64,000 nt of DNA, from NCBI RefSeq assembly GCF_000949865.1, contig NZ_JWJH01000010.1:62001-126000 (forward strand), read 5' to 3'. Positions 18,086 to 25,576 of this stretch are shown here, piece by piece (within the stretch, counting starts at the first letter, position 1; each line of letters begins with the position of its first letter). Below the pieces are notes generated by a model that saw only the letters and a list, made by a program, of their open reading frames with translations, was not told the DNA's origin and did no database searches. The stretch comes from Rhizobium nepotum 39/7 (GTDB taxonomy: Bacteria; Pseudomonadota; Alphaproteobacteria; Rhizobiales; Rhizobiaceae). A program made the position numbers and the translations under genes.

Positions 18086-18991
18086 CTACCGCTTGAGTGC
18101 TGCGGTCATCATTTCCACAAAAGCCGAGACTTTCGGGGGACGGAAGCGCGCGGCTGGGTAGACTGTGTATACGCCGCCGGAAGGTAAGCGCCAATCCGGC
18201 AGAGCATGGATCAGGCGTCCGCTTGCCAAATCGGCTGCCGCGAGAAAATCCGGCAAGACAGACAGTCCGCCGCCTTGCCTTACGGCCTCCATCACCGCTG
18301 GAGTGGTATTGATTGCGATATCGGACTTCAGACGTACTGTCTGTATCTCGCTTTCGTCGCGTGTGAAGGTCCATCCCAGAGGCTCCCGCAGCGCATTATT
18401 GGCGACGAAAGGCAGCGATGTCAGGTCGGTCGGCTCGCTTAATTCGGCTATTTCGTCTGCAAGCTGAGGTGGACCGACCAGATATTGCCGAAACGAGCCG
18501 ATCCGTCGCGCCTGCATGCTGGAGTCAGCGAGCCAGCCGACGCGGACAGCAAGGTCCATGTTGTCGGCGACCAGATCGACCGTCTTGTCGCTGAGGTTCA
18601 GCTCCACCTTGCAATCCGGATAGCGAGACGCGAACGCGGTCACCACAGGTACCACGACCGAGGTGCCATAGTCGTAGGGTGCCGTGACCCTGAGCAGGCC
18701 TTGGGGTTCAGTCCGGGCCTGAGCCAGTTCTCCCAGCGCATCTTCCGCCTCACGCAGGATCGACACGCATCGTGCATGAAACATCCGCCCCGCCTCCGTC
18801 GGCTGCAGCCGTCGTGTCGTGCGCATCAGCAATGTCGTGCCGACATCCTTTTCCAGCCTCGCCACCTGCTGGCTGACCACCGCCTTGGTAATGCCGAGAT
18901 AGTCGGCGGCCCGGGTGAACGATCCGGCATCAACGACGGCGACGAAGTAAGCGAGCCGATTGAGATTTGTTGCCGCCTGCATGGAGGGCAC
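18086..18991 (-). CDS. LysR-family transcriptional regulator (CrgA-like branch)
   Basis: 301 residues; helix-turn-helix in FVAVVDAGSFTRAADYLG and VVSQQVARLEKDVG, then a LysR effector domain. It converges on the amidohydrolase gene with only 9 bases between stops and is divergent from the gene remnant/MBL-fold gene at 19092-20196, which it probably controls. In many proteobacteria this kind of LysR stands next to DsbA-like, MBL-fold and SnoaL-like genes. Start ATG 18991; an ATG at 18982 is also possible. Confidence 0.9.
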   Translation of the reverse strand: MPSMQAATNLNRLAYFVAVVDAGSFTRAADYLGITKAVVSQQVARLEKDVGTTLLMRTTRRLQPTEAGRMFHARCVSILREAEDALGELAQARTEPQGLLRVTAPYDYGTSVVVPVVTAFASRYPDCKVELNLSDKTVDLVADNMDLAVRVGWLADSSMQARRIGSFRQYLVGPPQLADEIAELSEPTDLTSLPFVANNALREPLGWTFTRDESEIQTVRLKSDIAINTTPAVMEAVRQGGGLSVLPDFLAAADLASGRLIHALPDWRLPSGGVYTVYPAARFRPPKVSAFVEMMTAALKR

Positions 18992-19299
18992 TCCGATTGA
19001 TTGTCAGCTTTTAGCATATAGTTTGTAGCGTTTGTTAGTCTTCCCGATTTAATCCTGCCATGCCATCTATTGTGTCACACGGAGTGAGCACATGAGCGGC
19101 AATTCCAAAATCACCTGTCTTTTCGGTCCCCTCTGCGGCTGGCGCTACGGCGCGCCGAATGATCGCGATTTCGTCTTTTCAAGGCCCGACGCCTGACGCC
19201 GGACACTGACGATTTACAGGCAAGCTACACGATCAGGCTCACGACCCGCACGCGAAACAACGAGACCAGAATCTTCGATCAAACCTTCAGGAGACAGCC
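18992..19299. other. Intergenic region between LysR and MBL-fold genes
   Basis: 308 bases without an intact gene. It should hold the divergent promoters of the LysR gene and of the MBL/SnoaL pair. Its middle carries a short remnant open frame (19092-19196) with its own ribosome site, described separately. I see no clear operator dyad or terminator. Confidence 0.6.
19092..19196 (+). pseudogene. Remnant of DsbA/FrnE-like thioredoxin-fold gene (N-terminal 34 codons)
   Basis: A 34-codon frame with a good ribosome site (GGAGTGAG) encodes a peptide containing FGPLCGWRYGAP. This matches the active-site region of DsbA-family proteins of the COG3531 type, which begin with a strand followed by DPLCGWCYGA; the second redox cysteine is changed to Arg and the frame stops soon after. 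Intact family members are about 200 residues, so most of the gene has been lost. Genes of this family commonly stand beside LysR, MBL-fold and SnoaL-like genes, which is the present context. The family match rests on a short motif. Confidence 0.55.
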
Positions 19300-20196
19300 A
19301 TGCTGACAAGGAGAACCATCATGAAAACTACCATCGCCGCAGGTGCCGCCGCCGTTTTCGCTCCTGCAGGGCTTGGCCATGCAGCCGGGACCCTGACCTG
19401 GAAGCATTTCCCCGCCGGACAGAACGGCTTTTTCCGGGCTCCCGTTCTGGTATCCGGCGCGACGGAAGCGGTGCTGATCGATGGCGGCTTCACGCTTCCC
19501 GACGGCAAGGCCGTCGCGGACGCGATCAAGGCGACCGGCAAGACGCTTACGACCATCTATATCAGCCAGTCCGACCCGGACTACTATTTCAGCCTCGGTC
19601 CGATCAAGGCTGCTTTCCCTGATGCCAAGGTGCTTGCCGCCACGGCCACGGTTGAGGCCATCAAGGGCAGCGTCGAGAAAAAGCTTGCCGTCTGGGGACC
19701 GCAGCTCAAGGAAAATGGCCCGCAGACATTGGCTGATGTCATCATTCCGGAAGTCTTCGCGGGCAGCACATTGACAGTCGACGGCGAGACGATCGAAATC
19801 GTTGATGCGGAGGGACTTCCCAACCGGCGCTACCTCTTCGTTCCGTCTCTGAATGCGGTCTTCGGCGGTGTTCTGATTTTCAACGGCGTCCATGTCTGGA
19901 CTGCGGACACGAACAGCCCCGAACTGCGGGCCGCCTGGGTCGCCAATCTCGAAAAGATTGCAGCGCGCAAGCCGGCAATTGTCGTTGCCGGCCATATGGC
20001 TCCCGATGTGCCGACCGACCTTTCCGGCGTCGAGCACACCATCGCCTATCTGAAAGGCTTTGATGAGGAGTTGGCCAAAACCAAGGACTCGGCCGTGCTC
20101 AAGGCTGCCATGGAAGCGCGCTTCCCGGGCCTCGGCATGGGCGTCGCGCTCGATATCGGTTCTAAAGTCGCGACCGGCGAAATGAAGTGGGGCTGA
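19300..20196 (+). CDS. MBL-fold hydrolase-like protein with degenerate metal motif and Tat signal
   Basis: 298 residues. A twin-arginine motif (LTRRTIMK) and an AAG/GHA signal-peptide region point to Tat export to the periplasm; ATG 19300 (CAGGAG site) is chosen because it keeps this motif, though ATG 19321 also has a ribosome site. The body resembles metallo-beta-lactamase-fold hydrolases (VLIDGG near residue 60, TTIYIS near 85, VVAGH near 230). The usual HxHxDH zinc motif is replaced by QSDPDY (residues 90-95): only the aspartate remains. Either a subfamily with altered chemistry or a non-catalytic member. Followed by a SnoaL-like gene 6 bases downstream. Confidence 0.8.
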   Translation: MLTRRTIMKTTIAAGAAAVFAPAGLGHAAGTLTWKHFPAGQNGFFRAPVLVSGATEAVLIDGGFTLPDGKAVADAIKATGKTLTTIYISQSDPDYYFSLGPIKAAFPDAKVLAATATVEAIKGSVEKKLAVWGPQLKENGPQTLADVIIPEVFAGSTLTVDGETIEIVDAEGLPNRRYLFVPSLNAVFGGVLIFNGVHVWTADTNSPELRAAWVANLEKIAARKPAIVVAGHMAPDVPTDLSGVEHTIAYLKGFDEELAKTKDSAVLKAAMEARFPGLGMGVALDIGSKVATGEMKWG

Positions 20197-20202
20197 TCCG
20201 TC

Positions 20203-20589
20203 ATGGGCGCCAATCTCGACCTCATCCGATCTACCTATGAGGGCTCATCGGAAGACAACGGTCGCAATCTGCTTGCGGCCCTGGCTACCGATGCGACATG
20301 GACCGAAGCCGAAGGCTTCCCCTATGCCGGTACTTATACCGGCATAGACGCCATCATTGCCGGTGTCTTCCATAGGCTTGGTACCGAGTGGATCGGCTAC
20401 CGTGCCGAAGCCCACACTTTTATGGAGGATGGCGATCGGGTCGCTGCATTCGGTGTCTACTCGGGCACCTACAAGGCCACGGGTAAGTCCATGACGGCCA
20501 GCTTTGCCCACCTCTATGTCGTTCGCGACGGCAAGATCGTCAGCATGGTACAGTATGTCGATAGCCATATGGTCGTGCAGGCCATTTAG
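20203..20589 (+). CDS. SnoaL-like/NTF2-fold protein
   Basis: 128 residues with the cone-shaped NTF2-like fold: an N-terminal helix (LDLIRSTYEG), central strands and a C-terminal segment (FAHLYVVRDGKIVSMVQYVDS) typical of SnoaL-like proteins. Members include isomerases, hydrolases and many of unknown role; no function can be assigned. It starts 6 bases after the MBL-fold gene and is presumably cotranscribed. Its stop codon overlaps that of the convergent AsnC gene by four bases, so the transcripts of the two units must overlap. Confidence 0.85.
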   Translation: MGANLDLIRSTYEGSSEDNGRNLLAALATDATWTEAEGFPYAGTYTGIDAIIAGVFHRLGTEWIGYRAEAHTFMEDGDRVAAFGVYSGTYKATGKSMTASFAHLYVVRDGKIVSMVQYVDSHMVVQAI

Positions 20590-21071
20590 CCAGACGGAGG
20601 CTCGGCATCGGGCACGACCGATAATGTGTGCTTGAGACATTTAAGCGCGAAACAGGAGCGGGAATGGCGCACGCCCTCGATCTTGTAAAGCTTGCGGCGC
20701 AGAAACTGCTCGTAGCCTGCGGTTCCCGCCACCGCGACCTTGATGAGGTAATCATATTCGCCGGTGGTCAGATAGGCTTCCAGCACCTCCGGAAGAGCGG
20801 CCATGGCTTCGCCGAAACGTTCCAGAACCTCATCGTCGTGACGCTCCAGCATGATCTCGATGATCACGGTCTCGGTGAGCCCCAGTTGAGCCTGATCGAG
20901 AATTGCGGTGTAGCCGCGAATGACGCCCTCATCTTCCAGCCGCTTGACGCGCTGCCAGCAAGGGCTGGGTGACAACCCCACCTTTTCCGATAGTTCCGCA
21001 TTGCTCAGCCTGCCGTTTTCAAGCAGCGCGCGCAATATTTTACGGTCAATTCTGTCCAGCGGTTTCGCCAT
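20586..21071 (-). CDS. Lrp/AsnC-family transcriptional regulator
   Basis: 161 residues: N-terminal helix-turn-helix (LDRIDRKILRALLENGRLSN, then SPSPCWQRVKRLEDEG) and a C-terminal RAM ligand-binding domain (TTGEYDYLIKV). I chose ATG 21071, which has a strong AGGAGA site, rather than an in-frame ATG 66 codons upstream that would run through the divergent promoter. It is divergent from the two PPC-domain genes at 21233-22193 and probably regulates them; a palindrome lies between. Ligands of this family are usually amino acids. Confidence 0.92.
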   Translation of the reverse strand: MAKPLDRIDRKILRALLENGRLSNAELSEKVGLSPSPCWQRVKRLEDEGVIRGYTAILDQAQLGLTETVIIEIMLERHDDEVLERFGEAMAALPEVLEAYLTTGEYDYLIKVAVAGTAGYEQFLRRKLYKIEGVRHSRSCFALKCLKHTLSVVPDAEPPSG

Positions 21072-21190
21072 GCCGATCTCTCCTAAACATATTGCAAAAA
21101 AATCTGCCGCCCATGGGGCAGCACGCGAAAGAAGTGTCTTGTCGTTGACGCTTTGGCGGCACCATTCGAAAGCACCTTCGGCCAGGTTTT

Positions 21191-21203
21191 CAGTACCGTA
21201 CTG
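21191..21203. promoter_or_regulatory. Palindromic candidate AsnC operator
   Basis: CAGTAC-C-GTACTG is a perfect palindrome around one central base, with a further related half-site (GGTAC) about ten bases downstream. It lies 30 bases before the start of the PPC-domain gene and 120 bases before the divergent AsnC start. Lrp/AsnC proteins bind such short dyads in tandem. Confidence 0.4.
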
Positions 21204-21232
21204 CATGGTACAGGCAGCAAGGAGGAGCAGGC

Positions 21233-21799
21233 ATGGCACCGATACCGCAACAGCATTTTCCAAGGCCAAGAACGCTGATACATCCCGGCATTTCTTCGCC
21301 GGTGCGCATCAACAGCCTGCGCTCGCCATCGGCGCGCCATGTGCGGCTGTTCATCGCGCCGGGTCGCAGCCTTTATGATGGTATCGTGCGGCCGTTGGCC
21401 GAAGACGGTATCGAAAACGCCTCCCTGACCCTTCTCGGCGGTTATTTCGACATTCTGTCCTATTGTGTAGCCCCGCCCGACCCGTCCGGTAATGCCGTCA
21501 TTGCCTATACGAAACCCATCGATGCCGGTGCGGCCTGGCTGGTCTTCGGTAATGCGACGCTGGGGCGCAGCATGAAGGGCGAACCGATCGTTCACTGCCA
21601 CGCGGCCATGCGTACCGCAGCGGGTGTGGTCAGGGGCGGCCATTTGCTGACGGAATCCTGCATTGTCGGAGAGGGCGGCCTTTCCGCACTTGTGACGTCA
21701 CTCGACAGTTTTCTGCTGCAACAGTCTTTCGATCCGGAAACCAATATTCCCCTTCTTCAGCCAAAGAACCGCACGGAGCGCGTCGATGAACACGCATAA
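21233..21799 (+). CDS. PPC (DUF296) domain protein, first half of a split pair
   Basis: 188 residues of the plants-and-prokaryotes-conserved (PPC/DUF296) family. It keeps the HxH motif (IVHCHAAMR) and the GGHLL segment, which in this trimeric fold can form a metal site. It aligns with the N-terminal domain of the fused protein encoded at 22250-23128: both start with an IHPG/VHPG motif and both have HCH, GHLL and NFPLF/NIPLL segments in the same order. Strong ribosome site (AAGGAGGAG). Its 3' end overlaps the next gene by 14 bases in another frame. Function unknown; although PPC proteins are often labelled DNA-binding, no AT-hook is present. Confidence 0.8.
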   Translation: MAPIPQQHFPRPRTLIHPGISSPVRINSLRSPSARHVRLFIAPGRSLYDGIVRPLAEDGIENASLTLLGGYFDILSYCVAPPDPSGNAVIAYTKPIDAGAAWLVFGNATLGRSMKGEPIVHCHAAMRTAAGVVRGGHLLTESCIVGEGGLSALVTSLDSFLLQQSFDPETNIPLLQPKNRTERVDEHA

Positions 21800-22193
21800 C
21801 AATGTCGAAACCGGCTCCATGGGTCGCGTGGCCTATGCCCGCATCGCGCCCAATGAGGACCTGGTGCTTGGCGTCGAGAAACTTTGCCTGGCAGAGGGTT
21901 TTCGCAATGCCTTCGTGCGCGGCGCTCTGGGTAGCCTGGTGGACGCATGCCTTGGCACCCGCAGCGGTAATTTTCTGCAGATACGCGGTCCCGCCGTTGA
22001 AATCGTCTCGATTGCTGGCGAAGTGCGCGCCCAGCCCGATGGCTCGCTGCGCGCTGCGTTGACCGGTGTTGTCGCCGATACCGAAGGTGCGGTTTATGGC
22101 GGCCCATTCATCGCAGGCGCAAACCCCGTATGCATGACCTTCGAGGTGACGCTGGAGGAGTGGTTGCCGGCGGAAAAACCGCAAGCGGCGTGA
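21786..22193 (+). CDS. PPC (DUF296) domain protein, second half of a split pair
   Basis: 135 residues, matching the C-terminal domain of the fused PPC protein at 22250-23128: compare GGPFIAGANPVCMTFEVTL here with GGRLVRGKNPVCVTFELLL there. The HxH metal motif of the first domain is absent. It overlaps the upstream gene by 14 bases and lies in a different frame, so the pair is either a stable split of a two-domain ancestor or the state before fusion. Both halves keep full-length, well-conserved sequence, which argues against decay. The two proteins probably assemble into a mixed oligomer; that is inference. Confidence 0.78.
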   Translation: MNTHNNVETGSMGRVAYARIAPNEDLVLGVEKLCLAEGFRNAFVRGALGSLVDACLGTRSGNFLQIRGPAVEIVSIAGEVRAQPDGSLRAALTGVVADTEGAVYGGPFIAGANPVCMTFEVTLEEWLPAEKPQAA

Positions 22194-22213
22194 GTTGCGG
22201 TAAGGTGGGGTGT

Positions 22214-22252
22214 TGAGTTGCGCAGCGTTACGAGCCGCCCGAGCGCAACTCA
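22214..22252. terminator. Candidate bidirectional terminator hairpin
   Basis: Perfect 10-base inverted repeat (TGAGTTGCGC and GCGCAACTCA) with a 19-base loop between the convergent PPC genes; the second arm includes the stop codon of the minus-strand gene. No clear T tract in either direction. It is the only structure seen between the two converging units. Confidence 0.35.
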
Positions 22253-23128
22253 TGCGGCTGCCTCTTTTCTCTCAGTCAGAAGCAGTTCAAAGGTGACGCA
22301 AACCGGATTTTTGCCGCGCACCAATCGCCCGCCGCTGATGTGACCGGTCAGATCGACCATCGCGATATCCAGTGCTGCGCCCTTGGCGGGACTGACGCGG
22401 CCATTGCGGATGAGGATTTCGCTGGCATAGGCGGTCAATGTCGTTCCGTCTTCGTAATCCGCGCCGATAAGGCTGCCGATACCGTTGACCTCGGCCACGG
22501 AAAGGCCGAACTGCGCGCAGGCCGCTTCAAGGGCAAGGCAGATGTCGGTATTCGGCCGCACCGTGCATAACAGTGCTCGCAGGCCTGCATGCTGGCGGTT
22601 GCGCGGTTGCGGGATGGGCTTGAAGAGCGGGAAATTCGTTTCCTCATCCTGTTGCGCATCGAGAATGGCGCCATCGAGAGCCAGCGCCTCAAGCTGCGTT
22701 TCTGCGGCAAATTCGGCCTCGAAAGGCAGCAGGTGCCCCATGGACAGGATACCTTCAGCGCTTGTCCACGAACCATGGCAATGCAGAAACGGCTGACCGT
22801 CACGCCGGCCGATATGCAGGCCGGCATCGACGATCGTACCATCAGGCATGGAAAAACTTTCGCTATACCATGCGGCATGGGTGTCATCGGGAGCGGCTGC
22901 TGGCATGACGTAACACAGCCGCTTCATAGACACGTTTTTCAGCCTGACATAACCGCCATCGAAACCCTGTTCTGCAAAGGCATCGGCAATCGCCTCGTTG
23001 ACGCTCACGCCGGGCCTGACCGTCAGCGTGACCGGATGGGCGTGGCAGCCGACGACGCGAAAGCGTTCGGGCGTTTCCGGCCCCGGATGGACGATGCTGC
23101 GCGGGAGCTTCTCCGGGCTTGTCATCAT
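22250..23128 (-). CDS. Fused two-domain PPC (DUF296) protein
   Basis: 292 residues with two tandem PPC/DUF296 domains (about 1-165 and 175-292). The first domain has FLHCHGSW and MGHLLPFEAE, a likely metal-binding set; the second has lost the HxH motif (TGHISGGRLVRGKNPVC). It is the last gene of the eight-gene TRAP/CoA operon; its start overlaps the stop of the SDR gene (ATGA), so it is coupled to a metabolic enzyme. That context, and the absence of an AT-hook, suggests a catabolic enzyme or ligand-binding role rather than a transcription factor. A split paralogue faces it from the other strand. Confidence 0.82.
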   Translation of the reverse strand: MMTSPEKLPRSIVHPGPETPERFRVVGCHAHPVTLTVRPGVSVNEAIADAFAEQGFDGGYVRLKNVSMKRLCYVMPAAAPDDTHAAWYSESFSMPDGTIVDAGLHIGRRDGQPFLHCHGSWTSAEGILSMGHLLPFEAEFAAETQLEALALDGAILDAQQDEETNFPLFKPIPQPRNRQHAGLRALLCTVRPNTDICLALEAACAQFGLSVAEVNGIGSLIGADYEDGTTLTAYASEILIRNGRVSPAKGAALDIAMVDLTGHISGGRLVRGKNPVCVTFELLLTERKEAAA

Positions 23129-23904
23129 ACCGCGAGCCCGGCGGTAATGAAGCCGCCATCCACAGCCAGCACCTGACCGTTGACATAGCTGGCGTCATCC
23201 GAAACCAGAAAGGCCACGGCAGAGGCAATCTCGTCCGTGGTGCCATAGCGGCGCATGGGAACGCGGCTGTGCCACTGGTTACGAACGTTTTCCGTATGTA
23301 CCGCCTGGGTCAGCGGTGTATCGACCGGGCCGGGAGCGACGGCATTGACGCGAATACCCGATTGCCCCAACTCGTTCGCCATCACCAGCGTCAGCAGATT
23401 GACGCCGCCCTTGGAGGCGCCATAAGCGCTGCGGCCACGATTGCCGCACATGCCGGAGACCGAGCTGATATTGACAATGGAGCCGGGAATATCGTGCTCC
23501 AGCCAGTAACGCGCTGCGGTGCGGGCCACCGCGAAACTGCCGATCAGGTTGACATCGACGATGCGCCGAAACTCTTCGACACTGGTGTCGACGGAAAGCT
23601 TGTCGGTGGCGATACCCGCGCAATTGACCACGGCCACCAGCCGCGATCCATCTTCGCTGTCGCCAGCCGTCAAGCCCGCAAAAGCCTGCTCTACCGAAGT
23701 CTCGTCCGCCACGTTGCAGACGACACCACGGCAGGCATCGATGCCGAGTTTCTCGCAGGCCTCATCCAGAGCCTGACGCTTGAGATCCAGCAACCATGGC
23801 TGCCAGCCACGCGCCATCAACAGCCGGGCCGTAGAAAAGCCGATGCCTGATGCGCCACCGGTGATAGCAACAGCCCCTTTTGTCTGTATCGCCTGCTGTG
23901 TCAT
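23125..23904 (-). CDS. Short-chain dehydrogenase/reductase (FabG-like)
   Basis: 259 residues, classical SDR. Cofactor motif GGASGIG near residue 18, NCAG near 94, catalytic Ser in NISSVSG and the YGASKGG Tyr/Lys pair near residue 160. Expected to oxidise or reduce a hydroxyl/keto group with NAD(P)H in the cytoplasm. It follows the acyl-CoA synthetase gene in the operon and could act on a 3-hydroxyacyl-CoA, consistent with a thiolase in the same operon. Its stop overlaps the start of the PPC gene. Confidence 0.9.
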   Translation of the reverse strand: MTQQAIQTKGAVAITGGASGIGFSTARLLMARGWQPWLLDLKRQALDEACEKLGIDACRGVVCNVADETSVEQAFAGLTAGDSEDGSRLVAVVNCAGIATDKLSVDTSVEEFRRIVDVNLIGSFAVARTAARYWLEHDIPGSIVNISSVSGMCGNRGRSAYGASKGGVNLLTLVMANELGQSGIRVNAVAPGPVDTPLTQAVHTENVRNQWHSRVPMRRYGTTDEIASAVAFLVSDDASYVNGQVLAVDGGFITAGLAV

Positions 23905-23935
23905 ACCGTCTCCTCCCGGTTATGTGTCCCGACCT

Positions 23936-25576
23936 TCAGCCTGTCAGTTTTTCCTCGAAAACCGGCATCTGGCCGCGTTTTTCCAGCTCCTCCCGGATCA
24001 TTTTCTTGGTGATCTTGCCATAGGCGGATTTCGGCATGGCCTCCCAGAACACAACGGTTTTCGGCAGCTTGTAGCGGGCCATCTTGCCATCGAGATATGC
24101 CTTGAGGTCGATGCCGGCGATATCTGCGCCTTCGCGCGCCACGCACACCGCCACGCCCACTTCGCCCCACACCGCATCAGGCACTCCCAGAACGGCGGTC
24201 TCGCTGATATCCGGGTGCATGAGGATTTTCTCCTCGATCTCCCGCGGGTAGATGTTCGAGCCGCCGGAGATATACATGTCGGAGGCGCGCCCGGTGATGT
24301 AAACGAAGCCGTTTTCATCGCGGTGGCCCAGATCGCCGGTGCGGAACCAGCCATTGCGGAAGGCTTTGGCATTGGCCTCAGGGTTATCGTAATAGCCCAC
24401 AAAAACGGCGGGACCGATAACGCAGATCTCGCCGGTTTCGCCGGCTGCCAGTTCCTCACCCGCATCGTTCTGGATCTGCACTTCCATGCCGGTACGATCA
24501 AATCCGCAGCTGCCGATCCGCGCTTCCGGGCCATCTTCGGCGCTGTGGAAGGAAGGAGGCAGCACGGTGATATTGCCGGTGACTTCGCCAAGGCCGAAAT
24601 ATTGCACCAGCACCGGGCCGAGCTTTGTCAGCGCCCGTTTCTGATCGGCGCGATACATCGGCGCGCCGGCATAGATGACGTAGCGCAGCGATGAATGATC
24701 GAAACGATCCACGGATGGGTCTTCGATCAGCATTTTCAGAATGGTGGGTACGGTAAAGGCATTTGTGACACGCCATTTCTCGATCAGCGCCCACACAGCG
24801 GGGACATCCAGTTTTTCAGCAGCCGGGAGCACCGTTTTTGCCCCATGCGCCACCTGCACGAGCTGGTGAATGCCCGCGCCATGCGAAAGCGGCGCAACGA
24901 CAATCGAGGCGTCGCCTCTTCCGGTGCCGGGCATCAGATCGCAGAGATGGTTGGTGATGACAAATGCCATCTGACCATGGGTCAGCACCGCAGCCTTGGG
25001 CCGACCTGTCGTGCCTGATGTGAAGAAGAACCAGCAGGGATCATCCCGATCGACAGCCTGGCTTTTCACCTTCTGACCCATATGACGGGCCACGATGGCA
25101 TCGTAATCGTCGCCGAACTCGGCCGCGCCGATGGCAATGGTGAAATCGATATCTGTTGCCTCACGGCTGGCCCTGGCGTGGTCGGGAAAAGCGCTGGCGC
25201 AAATCATGCCGCGCGCGCCGCTGGCTTTTGCCAGATAGGCAACTTCATCAGGCGACTGGCGGTAATTGGTCGGCACCCACACCGCGCCTACGCGGAAGCA
25301 GGCGAACATCGATTCAAACATCTGGTTGTTGTTGGACGACTGCACCAGAATGCGGTCACCCTTTTTCACACCGAATTCGGTCCCCAGCGCATGTGCCATG
25401 GCATCGACACGGGCGTCCATTTCCGCCCAGCTCCAGGTTTTTTCGCCCCAGACGAAACCGATATCGGCAGGGTTGCGGCGCGCTGCCTGGGTCAGGAAAT
25501 GCGATAGATTCATAACCCGTGTGGTGGAAGGTGCCACACCACCCGGAGGATGCCGCGCGGAGCTTTGTGGTGTCAT
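23936..25576 (-). CDS. Acyl-CoA synthetase (AMP-binding enzyme)
   Basis: 546 residues, ANL superfamily: activates a carboxylic acid to its CoA thioester through an acyl-AMP. P-loop motif FFTSGTTGRPKAAV near residue 185, the YFGLGEVTG segment near 335, GWFRTGDLG near 420, and the C-terminal catalytic lysine in SAYGKITKK near 525. I chose ATG 25576, which overlaps the thiolase stop (ATGA) and has a GGAG site, although an ATG at 25513 fits the family N terminus better. Substrate probably the acid imported by the TRAP transporter upstream in the same operon. Confidence 0.9.
   Translation of the reverse strand: MTPQSSARHPPGGVAPSTTRVMNLSHFLTQAARRNPADIGFVWGEKTWSWAEMDARVDAMAHALGTEFGVKKGDRILVQSSNNNQMFESMFACFRVGAVWVPTNYRQSPDEVAYLAKASGARGMICASAFPDHARASREATDIDFTIAIGAAEFGDDYDAIVARHMGQKVKSQAVDRDDPCWFFFTSGTTGRPKAAVLTHGQMAFVITNHLCDLMPGTGRGDASIVVAPLSHGAGIHQLVQVAHGAKTVLPAAEKLDVPAVWALIEKWRVTNAFTVPTILKMLIEDPSVDRFDHSSLRYVIYAGAPMYRADQKRALTKLGPVLVQYFGLGEVTGNITVLPPSFHSAEDGPEARIGSCGFDRTGMEVQIQNDAGEELAAGETGEICVIGPAVFVGYYDNPEANAKAFRNGWFRTGDLGHRDENGFVYITGRASDMYISGGSNIYPREIEEKILMHPDISETAVLGVPDAVWGEVGVAVCVAREGADIAGIDLKAYLDGKMARYKLPKTVVFWEAMPKSAYGKITKKMIREELEKRGQMPVFEEKLTG

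Noticed and set aside
21233-22193. Reading the two PPC genes as one gene broken by a frameshift
   Set aside because: Both parts have good start regions and complete domains and overlap by only 14 bases; a stable split is as likely, so I list two genes and give the alternative as a finding.
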